Assembly: GCA_001051155.2 (NCBI GenBank)
Contig: JYIP02000008.1
Coordinates: forward strand, 2,232,001 to 2,296,000
Direction of reading: 5' to 3'
Length of the DNA: 64,000 bases
Source: Chrysoporthe austroafricana
Taxonomy: Eukaryota; Ascomycota; Sordariomycetes; Diaporthales; Cryphonectriaceae
The notes beneath the pieces are model-generated. The model searched no databases and was not told where the DNA came from. It worked only from the letters and a program-made list of their open reading frames with translations. Position numbers and translations under genes: made by a program. Below are positions 1-11,626 of the stretch, piece by piece; position 1 is the first letter of the stretch, and every line of letters begins with the position of its first letter.

Positions 1-669
1 TGGGAAGTGAAGATGAAGGCTTACCGCTCACAGTCTCTGGAGGGGGAGAGGATTCCGCCCAAAGGATAGACTCTTATATCCTCCAAGTATTCAGCGTGCG
101 AGGCGTTTCGACATTACGAGACTCTATAGAGAATGGAAATAAGAATACTGATTGAGTCTCACAAGCAGCCCCATGAGGCATACTATAGCCAAGGAGGCAA
201 TCCTGAAAAGGCATGTACGAACTTTGCGCAGATGCTTGACGATGTGTAGACAATAGAATTTATGATCTCTCGAATGTGATTCTTTGTGTATTTCTGTGCG
301 TTTTCCCCCAAGTCTTGTCTTTCTTGGGCACACCCCGCGGGGCAGTATCGTCGATGGATATCCCTCATGGTCACTCTGCCCCCTTCTGTGGTCTCCTTGG
401 TCATGTGCTTCCTTCTTCCGTAGGCCCTAAACCCCGTCAAGTTGTCCTCATGTGAATGATTTTAACCCCACGATGCTCCAGCTTGTTTCGCAACTTGAAT
501 TTTGATTTTCTTGATCACAACCACTCTTGAAGTCTGCTGCCTCCTCCCCATCCCTTTCCCAAACCCTCTCTCAACACACCATCTCTTTCTACCGACAATC
601 TGCTGTCCCAGCCAGACTTTGGCGTCCAACTTGATCCCCCCGAAAACAACACCACAAGATCACCAAACG
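1..669. other. gene-free left flank and RBR gene upstream region
   Basis: No convincing coding sequence is seen on either strand; the short open frames lack start context and recognisable motifs. The last 150 bases before the RBR start codon at 670 are rich in C and T, as is common in fungal leaders, and probably contain its 5' UTR. Confidence 0.5.
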
Positions 670-2177
670 ATGGATGCTAAGGCTTTTCTGGAGCGCCTCG
701 CCGCCGGTAGCGAGGATGTTCGCGAGCACCTCGACTCAAGCCAAGACAAACAAGACCTTTCCAACGAAGGTTATGATGAGGTGACCATGGCCGCCATCCA
801 GGGCGGACAGGATGAGATCGACGAGTCCACCGCATCCAAGAAGCGCAAGCGGAAGGACGTTGAGGCCGCCGATTCTGATCGCCAGCTGGCCCAGACCATG
901 GCCGAGATCGAGGCGAAGATGGACCCGGATCTCATCGAGCAGGACGATAACATGGAGCAGCGCGATACCCCAGACCGACAGGCCGCGTACCAGCTCGACC
1001 GACGTACCCAGATGCCCCCTATCTCTCCTGACCCTGCCCCCTTCGCGACACCGCTGCCCATGCCAGAGCACACAGAACCGAACGACCAGAAGAGGCGCTA
1101 CAACAGCCTGATGGCCAGAGAGTTCGACCTTCCACCTCCTCTTGGATCTTCTGTCAACCGCACGCCCATCACTGGAGGGGCGGCTGACCATGAAGATCTC
1201 GGCGCTCAGAAGACTGGCGCGGCCCAACTCAGCAACGCTGGTACTAATAGTCTCACTGCCGGCCCATCCTACGATACTAAGCTGGGTGAGTGCGTCGCCT
1301 GCATGGACAAGTTCCGGTCAAGCCACTTAGCCGAGTGTCCCTGTGGCCATCAGTACTGTGGGGAGTGCCTTTCCCAGCTCTGCCAGGTGTCCCTGGAAGA
1401 CTGGAGGCACTTCCCACCGCGCTGCTGTCAGCAGGAAATCGACACCGACGGCGACCAAGTTCGACGATTGCTTGGCCCCTGTGAGATCTTGGCCGAGATC
1501 CGGGCCAAGAAGCTGGCGTCGGAGGACGCCGGCAGCATCCGCTGCCACGTCCCCGACTGCCAGGACTGGATTGGCCCGGCGGCCATCGAGCACGGCGTGG
1601 CGACCTGTGCTCGGTGCCAGGCTAGGACGTGTGCCACCTGCAAGGGGGAGGCTCACGACGGCGCGGGCTGTTCCCAGGACGACGGCGCCGAGGAGCTGCT
1701 GGCTTTGGCTGAGCAGCAGGGATGGAAGCAGTGTTTCTCGTGCCGTCTGCTCGTCGAGTTGACCGAGGGCTGTAATCACATCAGTGAGTTTCCGAACATC
1801 CCTTGCAGATTGAGCTAGAATCACAACCTTGCCCTCCCCCCTCTTTTTCACTGCGCTGCCAAGCCACCATCTTTTCCCCGCTAGTGAAGGAAAAAGAAAA
1901 GCAAAAAAAGCACGATCAAGGCGGAGAAACCTATAGGCGATAGCACAGCCCCTCGAGACCCGAAAGAGAGACTAACGAACTTCCCGAACCAGCCTGCCCG
2001 TGCGGCGCCGAGTTCTGCTACGAGTGCGGCAGGGTCTGGAAGACCTGCCGGTGCAGCCAGTATGGCGATGGCGAGAACGAGGACGAGGACGAGACCGAGG
2101 ACGAGAACGAGTCTGACGATGAGGAGGGGTCTGAGGACGAGTACGGTACGACGACATATCTTTCCTGGAGCCGATGA
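670..2177 (+). CDS. RBR-type (RING-IBR-RING) E3 ubiquitin ligase
   Basis: Predicted RING-between-RING ubiquitin ligase of 432 residues, which would take ubiquitin onto a RING2 cysteine before passing it to a substrate. Exons are 670-1783 and 1993-2177 (intron 209 bases, GTGAGT...CAG, phase 1). The first 190 residues are acidic and low in complexity, with a basic KKRKRK patch that could be a nuclear signal. RING1 begins at about residue 200 (CVACMDKF) and is followed by an IBR-type Cys-rich block (CHVPDC...CARC...CATC). RING2 starts at CFSC and carries the EGCNHI motif whose Cys is the expected catalytic residue. Splicing is needed to restore the downstream CPCGAEFCYECG part. The protein ends in a Glu/Asp-rich tail after RING2. 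The start at 670 (MDAKAF) follows a C/T-rich leader; an earlier in-frame ATG at 502 is less likely. A further intron near 2145 cannot be excluded, so the extreme C-terminus is uncertain. The substrate is unknown. Confidence 0.85.
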
Positions 2178-2842
2178 TCGCAGAGTAAGTGGTCACCACA
2201 AAGCACGAACGCGAGGGTGATGACATGGTTTATGTTAACATAGAGTTATAAAGGAACTACCTCCCTAGCGGGAAAAGAATACCCTAACATCGGGTTGAGG
2301 GGTGGCCGATTGTGAAGTTGGTGGAAATGGTGGTCTATGAAGTACCTCCAAGATGACACAATTCAAGAGGACATAGTCACTCTACGAGGAAGTTTGTAAG
2401 ACAATGTACATTTATCTGTAAACCTCTCCTATGAGCCCTGAGATGACTCTCACCATGACAAAGATTTCGTGCCACATGAGAGAGGGCTCAGACGCTATGC
2501 TGGAGGACACTCTGCGCTAAGCTGGACATTCATCTGCACAAGCAGCATATTGTTCACCGCTAGGTCTCCAATAGATTATGGTTCTGTACGATGCCGGACT
2601 AGCAAACAACCACAATCTCGCGAACTTCTGCGATCTGGGCAGTGCGGTAGTTACGTGGGGCTGGCGTCCTCATACTGCCTCTGGCTGTGTTGCGTCGTAT
2701 CCCTCGCCCCTGCAAGCCCCGTCTCTCCACTGTCAAGCAACCTGACTTAGGCACTGACCACTTTCGCACCGCGACTTTGCCGGCGACAAAAAAAAAAAAA
2801 AAGAAAAGGTCTACATTGCACGAAAGGTTCATTGCAGCTTCG
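2178..2842. other. intergenic region between convergent genes
   Basis: This holds the 3' flanks of the RBR gene (+) and the Zn2Cys6 regulator (-). The only structure seen is a run of 15 A at 2788-2802. No gene is supported. Confidence 0.6.
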
Positions 2843-5308
2843 TCACTCCCCATTTCCCCTTCTACACAGCGCAAGAATGTCTCCTGCCGCGAAGACCTGC
2901 TTCATAAACCCGTCCGCCTCGCCAATGATCCGCACGGCCTGGTCCACGCTCGGAGAGCTCGGGTCTCCCATCACACGCTGCCAGCTCCTAAAGAGCTCGC
3001 CGAGGCGGGTGCCCGCGGTAGGGACGGCAGGAAAGATTACTCTGCGAAGGGAGGGGATCCGGGAGGCGGCTAGGAGGACGAGCATTGCGCCGGCCATGCT
3101 AGAGAAACGGTTGGTGTCAGGGACCAGATTTGCAAGAATGGAAGGCGAGGCCAGAACAAGGAGAGAAGGGCAAGAAGGAGCCGAGAAACTCACGACAGCG
3201 AACAGATCCAGGTATCAACTAATACCGTGTGCGCAAACCCCCTCAGGTTTAGGACGTGCATCACACAGGCCTCCAGGCACATCCGACACCCCTCGACCTC
3301 TTGCGCGTTCGGCTCTTCACCGCCGTTCCCACTCAGCATCCACATCAGGTACGGCCGGTAGATGACACTCCGGCACGTCAGATACCTCTGGCGGAGGAAC
3401 GCCCCGGCCTCCGTCTGCACGTCGGCGGTATCGACCGTGAACCCGAACGCGGAGGGCAGCACATCGCGCCACTCCTCGAGCTGGTGGTCGAGTTCGGCGA
3501 CGATAGGCGGGAAGCGGCGCCGGTCGAGGGTGGCGTTGCGTGCGTAGAGGAGGTTGTGGACACGGTTGAGCAGCCGGCGCATGGAGACGCAGGCGAGGAG
3601 GTACAGGGACGAGTGCTCCTCTTGGAGGGGTCTGGAGTGCGTCGCGTACGGGAGCATACCGGGGAGGGGAATTGAAGATTCGATGGGGGCGATGCCGGAG
3701 GGGGGCAGGCCGGAGAGTTCGGCCAGGTAATCACTAATGTGGTGTTAGTTATGAAAAGCGAAGGACAGCAAAAAGAACAGAGTCAGAAGACGTTGATGAG
3801 CTGAGTCGTTATACATCTGAGAAGCTCTTAGGGGTGCAGGACGCGGAGAATCACCTTTCAAGGATATAGCATGACCAGAATATCCGTCTGGTGCGCTCTT
3901 GGTCTTCAGCTGTCTCACCTGCAGGTCGGTAAGACAGAAGGAGCAGACATTTGGCAGAGGCAGCCTTGATAAACTCCCAAGCTTGCAGCGGGCGGCGCAG
4001 GAAAGCGAAGTATAGCCTGCCAGAGGTGAGCGTGGTCGTTGAGGGCAAGGGTTAGGCCGGTGGGAGTCACGGTAAGGGTTTTAGTCTCACGCTGTAAATA
4101 ATAGACACTGGGTCGCTTCTGATCCCACATCCATCTGTGCCCAATACAATCTCCTCAACGCATGATCAAAGTAGAGATCAGCCCGCCGTTTCTGCTCATC
4201 ACGCCTCTTGAGCTGCTCGTCTGGCAGCGAAGTCGTTCGAACGAGCCCGGCTACAATCTGGCTGGCACAGCCCAGAGCCAACGTTAGGTACATCAGACAA
4301 CCCTCGACGCTATCATCGTTGAACACACGGGCGTTGAAACGCTTGGCTGATGGTCCGATCTTATCCAGTTGTTGCCGAGACAAAGTCGGATACCAGAAGT
4401 TGACGTTGTTCTGAAACGCCTCAAGAATTTCATCAATCTCGTCTGCCATGACGACTGGATAGATAATCGACGCCGATACCATCTCGACAGGGGGTCGGGA
4501 CTTTTCTAGCTCGAAGTTGGAGACATAGTCGTTCCGCAGGGAGGGGAAGACGTTGAAGTGCGGCCACTGCAGAACTGACTCCGTAGTCGAGGTGTGCATG
4601 GAGTCAAGCACAGCATTCTCGAGATTGCTCTGGCCGTTCCTCCCATAGTCCGATGGGATACGATTGGAATCACTGACGGGACTTCGTGGTCGCTGATCTG
4701 CATGATAGGACTGGAGGTCTGTGACGGGAGACTCTCCCAGGTGCGAGCTTCCAGAGAGCGGAGCGGCTTGGGAGTGAAAGGATGGCCGATGGTCCAGCAA
4801 CGGGGATGTGACCTGGAACCCGACTTCAGTATTCGGCTTCGAACACGAGGCATTTCTCATGAGGACGCAGCACTGACCGCGTTGGCGTTCATCTGCTGGA
4901 GGATCTTCTCGACCCGGAGAACGCCTTCAAGGATGAGATCACTCTTCCCCCTCCTGCCATCTTGATCAGCTCGAGCACCTCGACTTAATCTGTTCATTTC
5001 CACTCACGAGTTTGCTTCGGAACCATAAGTACACTCCGTCTGGGAGACAGAGCACGAGGTACACGGGCTCAGCCCATCGCATCTATAGGGTGTTCGCCCA
5101 ATCAGCCTGGACGGTCCATCTCCGAGTGCAGAGCGAGGCGCGGGGAGTAGCACCTGATCTTGCGAGATCGGCAAACATCGCACTACAGCTGCCTGGTCAG
5201 CCGCAGGTTCGAAGAAGAAGCTCGGGTCGCGGAAGCTCTCACAGCGTGCGAGGTTCTCAACCTCTTCCTCGCCGACGGCACCTGGGCTGCGTGATCCTGG
5301 TCGTCCAT
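2843..5308 (-). CDS. Zn2Cys6 fungal-specific transcription factor
   Basis: Nuclear zinc-cluster regulator, 641 residues after joining eight exons: 5308-5243, 5182-5154, 5082-5008, 4953-4878, 4812-4091, 4016-3855, 3733-3194 and 3098-2843. All phases agree and the sum is divisible by three. The DNA-binding cluster lies at residues 23-49 with ideal spacing (C23, C26, C33, C39, C42, C49; motif CDVCRSRKIRCDG then CTSC), preceded by a basic RKRLR stretch. It exists only when a 29-base exon is joined to its neighbours. A short helical linker (LRVEKILQQMNANA) follows, likely for dimerisation. After a Ser/Pro-rich spacer comes the fungal_trans middle-homology region from about residue 180 (EAFQNNVNFWYP; RRIFWSCYILER). 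Targets are not evident; adjacency to the MetE-like gene is suggestive at most. The start at 5308 is the first ATG of the exon that completes the cluster. Confidence 0.88.
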
Positions 5309-6167
5309 CCTCACACCTGCATGATCACCACGTGGCAACCCTTGTCGGCGGATATAAATCCAGATAAGGCTTTTATGGACTGGTCCCAAGATATCGACGC
5401 TGGGAAATGGCTATGGGCTGTTGTGGACAGTGGTTGCGTGGGCCTGGAGCGTACCAAGGGACACGACCAACTCTACGTAGAACGCTTGGCAAGGGTAAGA
5501 CGAGGACACGGGGGCACGTGGGAAGGAGGGAACTTTAGAGAAGCGAATGAAATGGCTAGAGGTAAGAGGGCACGGTGGGTGTGGGGATCTTCTTGTTGTA
5601 GTAGTTGTGGTTCGAGCTGCCAGATGCTCGAGGCGGGCGTGGCAAGGGACGCACAGAATACAGCGCAGTGGTCTGGGCTGGCACTGCCCCTGGCCCGAAT
5701 CTGATGTAGGAGGCATAGTGCTCTGCCGTCAGTAGTTCCGCGGGGGAAATGCGGGGGCACTAGGGGCTAGACCTGTCATACCCCAAAGCTTGGTTGAACC
5801 TTGGCCAGGCACGGCCAGGGCATCCGCCGCTCCCCGTTCATAGCTCGGCAGGGAGTTCTGCACGTTTAAGACATGCTAGAGTTATTCGGGCCACAACATG
5901 CAATCGCGCGAAAAAGAAACTGAGATTTGAACATGTCATTCTGGGTCGATGCTGATAATCCTGAGGGGTACTCCTTCACAATATGCCACCCACATGGAAG
6001 TTGATTCCATGGCCCGATGCTGCCCCCAAAGTAGTCCAAACGCCGTGCTTGCAACCGGGCCTGAGTCGACCTCTGATGCTGTTGAATTTTCGCCGAAACC
6101 TAGTTTTAACCCTCTTTTCCGACCATCCATCCGTGCTTTTTCTCGCGTTGTACCATGCTGTCGCGCC
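5309..6167. other. upstream region of the Zn2Cys6 gene
   Basis: Gene-free stretch that should hold the regulator's promoter (minus direction) and the 3' end of the MetE-like gene. Open frames on both strands here have no recognisable motifs. Confidence 0.5.
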
Positions 6168-7441
6168 TTACGGCTCGCCCCAGATCTCGTCGGCAATCTG
6201 CCTCACCAGCGCCAGCTTCTTCTTCTCGTCGTCCTCGCTCAGGGGGTAGCCGCTCTCATGGGTGCTGAAGCCGCACTGCGGGCTGACGGCGATCTGCTTC
6301 AGGGCCTCCTCCTTGGTCTGGCCAGTGCCCTCGGCGATGAACTCGGCGGCCCTGTAGATGCGCTTCTTCATCTCGTCCTTGTCCTCCAGCTGCCGGAGCT
6401 TGGTGGAGATGACGCCCACGACGACGTTCCGGTCCTTGGGCAGGTACTTGAGGGGCTCGAAGCCGCCGGCGCGCTCCGTGTCGTACTCCAGGTAGAAGGT
6501 GTTGACCTTGAGCTCCGTGAAGAGCTTCTGCGCGATGACGTCGTAGGCGCCCTCGGCGAAATGGCGGCCGCCAATGAAGTTGCCACGGCACAGGTGCACG
6601 CCGGTGTGCATGTCCGCGGGCACCTTGGAGATGCAGTCGTTGTACAGCTTGATGTAGGCGTCCAGGAGGTCGTCGACGGTGCCGATGTTGTCCTTATCCT
6701 CGGCCCACCCCTGGCGAAACTTTTGCGAGCAGAAGTCTGCGAGCCGGTCAGCAAATGGAGCCTCGCGGTCTATCACGGGTGGATCGCGGGACGAGACTTA
6801 CAAGCCAAGCCGGGGTCGTCAAACTGCACGTTCCTCAGGCCGGCCTTGTACAGCGCATCAAGCTCGGCCTGGTACACCTTGGCCACGTCCTGGAAGTACT
6901 CGGCGTCGCTAGCATACACGCCCTCCTTCCAGGCCTTGTTCTGCTTATACCGCATGTGGAACCACGCGGGCGTGATCAGTGTCAGCTTGATGTCCGCCCA
7001 CCTCTCCTTGGGTACCGCGGCCTGGACGAGCGACAGCTCGTGCAGGTTAGATCTGGCGCCCCGGCCCTCGGTCCAGCCCAGCCTGCCGCCGGCGATGACG
7101 CTGTCGCCGGGCATGACCTGGCGGTCCTTCTCGATCAGCGACACCACGTCCGGGTGGTAGAGCCGGAACATGGACGCCTCGGCCTCCTGGAGCGCCACGG
7201 TCCCGTCGAACTCGTCCCACATATGGCCCCAGAACCTCGTTCTCGGGTACTCCCCAGAGGTCACGGCGCGGAGCTTCAGGTCCTGCTGCAGCCCGACCAC
7301 GTCCGCGACGGCCTGCCTCTCGAGCGCCGGCAGGCCGACGTCCTCGGGCGTCTTGCCCTGGCGGATGGCCTCGCGCGCGTCCAGCAGGGGCTGGGGCCGG
7401 AGGAGCGAGCCCAAGTGCTCGGCGCGGAAGGGAGGGGCCAT
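6168..7441 (-). CDS. MetE-like / UROD-fold methyltransferase (methionine synthase C-terminal family)
   Basis: Cytosolic protein of 402 residues related to the catalytic C-terminal half of cobalamin-independent methionine synthase (a stand-alone form like Bacillus YxjG/YxjH). It probably transfers a methyl group to a thiol such as homocysteine; the methyl donor is not known. Exons are 7441-6802 and 6736-6168 (intron 65 bases, GTAAGT...CAG, phase 1). Splicing joins QFDDPGLA to YFCSQKF, the conserved continuation in fungal homologues. The zinc-ligand pattern is intact: HLC (HxC), then Glu in YLEYD, then Cys in SPQCGF. It is about half the length of full MetE and lacks the N-terminal folate-binding half, so it is unlikely to be the main methionine synthase. 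The start at 7441 (MAPPFRAEHLGS) fits the family, where an HxGS motif lies close to the N-terminus. Confidence 0.88.
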
Positions 7442-9944
7442 GTCGGACGAGAAGGGGGAGGAGGAGGAGGGGGAGAGGTGAGAACAGGTAAGGGCAGGGA
7501 GGCTTCTGGGGTAGTTTCCTGGGAGTGTTCAGGTTCCGTGAAGGGTGTAGTTTTAAGTTTTCTTCTCCCCCTCTCACTTAAACATGTCAAGGCGGAGGGG
7601 AGGGGTTGCAGGGGAAGTACGGAGCAGTGGTCATTCGCCCCAGTGGCCCGCCATTATCTTAGGCCCCGCTCCGGTCAGCCCAAAGAGTCTTGCGTCCTAT
7701 TCGCGAGCTGTGTCTGCGTCGTCAGCGGAACCCAGCCGAGGAGGATTTCTATTCGACGGGTGCGGGGCGCGAGCGGCTAGGATTGATGGGATGTCCCATG
7801 CGGCCTCGGATACCACTTCTGAAGAACGGGTTAGCCTCATCCTCTCGCGACCTGGTCCTGGTGTTGGAGGCTCGCTTGCGTGTGTCATGTCTCCTCCACG
7901 AGTGCAGGATTGAGCGATGGTCTCTGTCTTCCGGATTCCGACAAAGGTAAGCCATTGAGCGTGCTGGTGGATAGGAACGTGCGGCGGTAAATGGCTGGCC
8001 AGCCTCGTGGCCTGCACCTGCTGAGCAGTAGTAGCTTGTACCGAGTACTTGTGGGACAACCCACATCGGATAGCCTCCAATGGAATAGACTCCGTTTGGT
8101 ATGACTTCCGCCTAGATGGCAGACTAGTTGTAAAGTCCCCACCTACAAGTACCCGTGGTTTACCCGTTCACGCGCCTAGGCCCAGGGGTAATATGGGTTT
8201 ACAACGCGAACAGATCAGGGTCTTTCTCAGCAAATTCTAGGTATCCTCGCATACTATGGCACGTTGCGCAGTAGAGCTTCTATCCTGCTAGGGTAAACGA
8301 ATCACAGCTGAGCTAGCTTAGGGACACTACTACTCATAGCGCGGGTATCTAGATTAGGTAATTCTTAACAGTCTAAATCGCTGTAGACATTAATTACTCT
8401 TACTTTCTATCGTGAGTACTTATTCTTATTCAATTTTTCTCCGTTTAAAACTTTCCGTACTAAATTTCCAACTGCTGTATATCATACAGCAAGCAAGTGA
8501 GACTCTATCCAGGACGGCCACCACGCCATCCTGCTGTACAGCATCCTCTTCTCGTCGGTGTGCTTTGCCATCATCACGGGCACGTCCAAGGTCTCCCTGG
8601 AGGACCCGTCCAACCACTCGGCGGGTGGCTCCGGGAGTAGACCAAATTTTTTCGTTTATTTTTCAATCCCCAGTAAACGCCAATCGGTTAAAGAATCAAC
8701 GGCGGAAGACGGGACCAGGGGCGGAGTGTTCTTTGTGTATTTGTAACGAGCAATGGGGTCATTGAAGCTGGCTTGCCTGAAATGAATACCAACAGCGTTA
8801 TTTATGGCGATAGTATTATCGATGGCAACAGGTATAGTGTGCTATCCTTGCGTCCTGGAGAACGAGGTATCAGAGAGTTCATGAAAGGGCTTATCAACTG
8901 AAGTCGCACTTGCCGGACTCGCGAAGCAGCCGGGGTGTCAATTTTCCTGCTTCCAAACTCTCGCAAAAGTCGACCGGGTCTTCAGGGACCTTCTCGAATG
9001 AGTGCCAGGCGGATATCGTCATAAGTCCTGGGGTTGTCGTTCAACGGAGCGGAGGACGGGCCGGAGCGGAGTGTTCTAATCTCTGTTCTCTGTAAATAAC
9101 TCCCGAGGGATTGGTCAGTTCTGAAATGCGAGGGAGGAATTGGTCGAATCCCACGTGCGGAAGTACCTACAAGGTCCCCCCCTTTAATGACTTCCCACGT
9201 GGTAGTTGAAGAGGGTCGTTGAGAAGGAAGGCGTGCTATCGCGATTGCCTATTTAGGAAATCTTGGTATGGTAGGTGGTAGTAGGGAGCGGGCAAGGGGG
9301 ATCCAAAAGGTCCACCCCCAGGATGTTGCCAGAACTCCTGAAATTTGAAAATTCTACTGTATTTACATACAAATAAGCTAGGCCAAGCTGTCAATTAATA
9401 CTCTTTTCACAGAACTCCATTCATAAGAATTTTGCGGAAAAGCGTTACCAGTTCCTCTTGGTATCACAGTCGACTTTATTAAGTTAGTTGTGTCTCTAAT
9501 CAGAGATTGCGCGTTTTCGTATGGTCGCGTCGCGGCGGTAGACGATATCGATGGGGGTGGGAATGAAAGTGGTTACATGAAGCTCACTCAGTTAGGGTAC
9601 TGGCTGCCCTACTTTTCCATATACACACACATATATATATATACATGCAAGCTCTACTAGAGCTTGGGCCTAAACATAATATTGTGAAGCGCGACGCGAG
9701 CGGCCCGCAAGTAGGCGATAATAGTTTTCTGTACAGCGCTATAAGGACAGGCTGCCGCTTGGCTCGATCGAAATGCATACTGTTTACAGTAGACGGCATT
9801 AGGTCTCGAACTTAGATTATTTGTGATGTGTGATGTATTCAATGAAGCGGAGCTTGTATACAAGCCAAACTGCATCTCGGAACGCCAATGCGAGGAAGCA
9901 GAAAGAACCAGGCTTCGTCTGAGGACGTCGTCTGGGGATTAGGA
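7442..9944. other. gene-poor region with a transporter fragment
   Basis: About 2.5 kb with no intact gene. It includes the upstream region of the MetE-like gene (minus), AT-richer stretches around 8300-8460 and 9340-9480, and the 100-base inverted copy of the MFS gene at 8526-8625. It looks like accumulated insertion debris, but no element ends could be defined. Confidence 0.5.
8526..8625 (+). repeat. exact 100-base inverted copy of an internal MFS gene segment
   Basis: These 100 bases are identical, base for base, to the reverse complement of 10351-10450 inside the MFS transporter gene. They would encode the transporter segment around [16 protein letters not shown]. Similarity stops abruptly at both ends (different bases at 8525 and 8626). 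The fragment has no start codon or flanking transporter sequence, so it is a non-functional piece. Confidence 0.93.
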
Positions 9945-11626
9945 TTAGACGACCTCCTTCGCATCCACCTGCACGTTCATCGTGTTCAGCACCGTCTGCG
10001 CGCTCCTCTTCTCGAGCGACTTCTTAACCGGATTCGGCGCAGAGAAGACCTCCTCCAGCTCCTCGAGCGTCCGGTCCTTGGTCTCGGGGAAGTAGAAATA
10101 CATGACCAGCGCCTCGAACAGGTCCCAGAAGATGAAAACGATGTAGAAGTAGTAGTGAATGTGCTCAAACGCGGGGCCGGAGCAGTATGCCAGGATGACG
10201 CTGGACACAGAGGAGGCAAAGTTGCCTAGGGCGGTGCCCTTGGCGCGGGTCGCCGTCGGGAGCGTCTCGGCGATGTACATGCTCTGTAGGGGCGTCCAGC
10301 CGAACGAAAAGACGATGCCGAATATGAAGATGAAGGCGACGGTGGCATTGCCCGCCGAGTGGTTGGACGGGTCCTCCAGGGAGACCTTGGACGTGCCCGT
10401 GATGATGGCAAAGCACACCGACGAGAAGAGGATGCTGTACAGCAGGATGGGCCGGCGACCGATCACGTCCGTCATGCGCGCGCCGAGACAGGCACCGATG
10501 AGACAAAGCGCCGGGTTGATGCCGTTGATGGCCAGAACAGTGTGCTCGGCAGTGATGCCGGCGTTGTTTAGCATCGTCGCCATGTAGTAGGACGATAGGG
10601 AGTTGCCGCTCAGCTGGCCGAAGCAGGCCATCCCGATGACGCAGATGAGCCGGCGCCTGGCTGAGTGCGTATTCCAGAGCTCGCGGTAGTCCCACCACCT
10701 CTTGTCTGAGGCCTCGTTGGAAATCTGTTGGACCATCTCCTTCAACTGCAGTTGCACGTAAGGGCTGTCCATGTCGCCCTCGCCATGGTACTTGGCGAGG
10801 ACCTTGGCCGCCTGCTCGTGCCTGTCCTGGGCCATGAGCCAGCGGGGAGACTCCGGGAGGAGGAAGACGAACAGGCACACGATACCCGAGGTGATCATTT
10901 GGCACCAGATGGGTATACGCCATGCCAGATTGTCATTGTCGATATAGGCACAGCCATAAGATACCCAGGACGCCAAAATAGAACCAATATACCATGTGCA
11001 GTTGTACAGTCCTGTAAGAGTGCCACGATAGGCCGGATGGGCCATCTCGCTGACATACGTCGGTGCTGAGACGCAGCAGAAGCTCACGCCGAAGCCTAGG
11101 ACGAAACGGCCGCCGAGGAACTGGGCGCTGGACTTGGTAGGAGCCTGGATGCAGGTGCCGATGATGACAAGGAGAGACCCGATGAACATGCCCCAGCGCC
11201 GGCCGAGGTAGTCGTTTGTGGGGCCGGTGAGGAATACGGCAGCGACAGAACCGATGTTGTACATCATGAAGACGATGCCAATGCTGGAGCCCTCGGTGGT
11301 CATGTGGAAATAGTGCTGATACGCGGTCATGCCGTTCAGGGAGCCCATGAGAGAGCCATCATAGCCGTTCAGGGCCCTAGAGAATCACACCATCAGTATA
11401 GGTTCTAGTCACGCCGGGGCGACTCACAATTGGGGGGGGGGGGCGGAGGAAATACGCACCCGCAGAGGTATGCAACAGACAACACGAGGTAGAGGCGGAA
11501 CATGGGCCAGGTCCACGGCGAGACCTTCTCCTGGGTTGTCTCATGGGCAATATGGACGGCGGTGTCGACTTGGTGCAGGTCATCCTGTTGGTCGACGCCG
11601 AGCGACTTCTCGTCAGCGGCAGCCAT
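9945..11626 (-). CDS. MFS sugar transporter, lactose-permease type
   Basis: Plasma-membrane sugar:proton symporter of the MFS sugar porter family, 532 residues. Exons are 11626-11460 and 11376-9945 (intron 83 bases, GTGCGT...TAG, phase 2). The intron contains a run of 12 G on the plus strand. Family signatures are clear: [13 protein letters not shown] in TM1 after splicing, [13 protein letters not shown] in loop 2-3, LPESPRWL after TM6, DVIGRRP in loop 8-9 and [16 protein letters not shown] after TM12. Hydrophobicity fits 12 helices with cytoplasmic tails. It is divergent from the GH2 beta-galactosidase across 1.3 kb, which makes lactose or another beta-galactoside the likely substrate, as for Aspergillus LacpA and Kluyveromyces Lac12. 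Cellobiose or a related sugar is the main alternative. The start at 11626 (MAAADEK) is the first ATG of the exon. Confidence 0.88.
10351..10450 (-). repeat. source copy of the 100-base inverted repeat
   Basis: Internal coding segment of the MFS transporter, identical to the reverse complement of 8526-8625. It is embedded in an intact reading frame and is therefore the parent of the two copies. Confidence 0.93.

Noticed and set aside
5949..7160. 403-codon open frame on the plus strand opposite the MetE-like gene
   Set aside because: It is the antisense shadow of a GC-biased coding region, spans the MetE intron, and encodes no recognisable motif.
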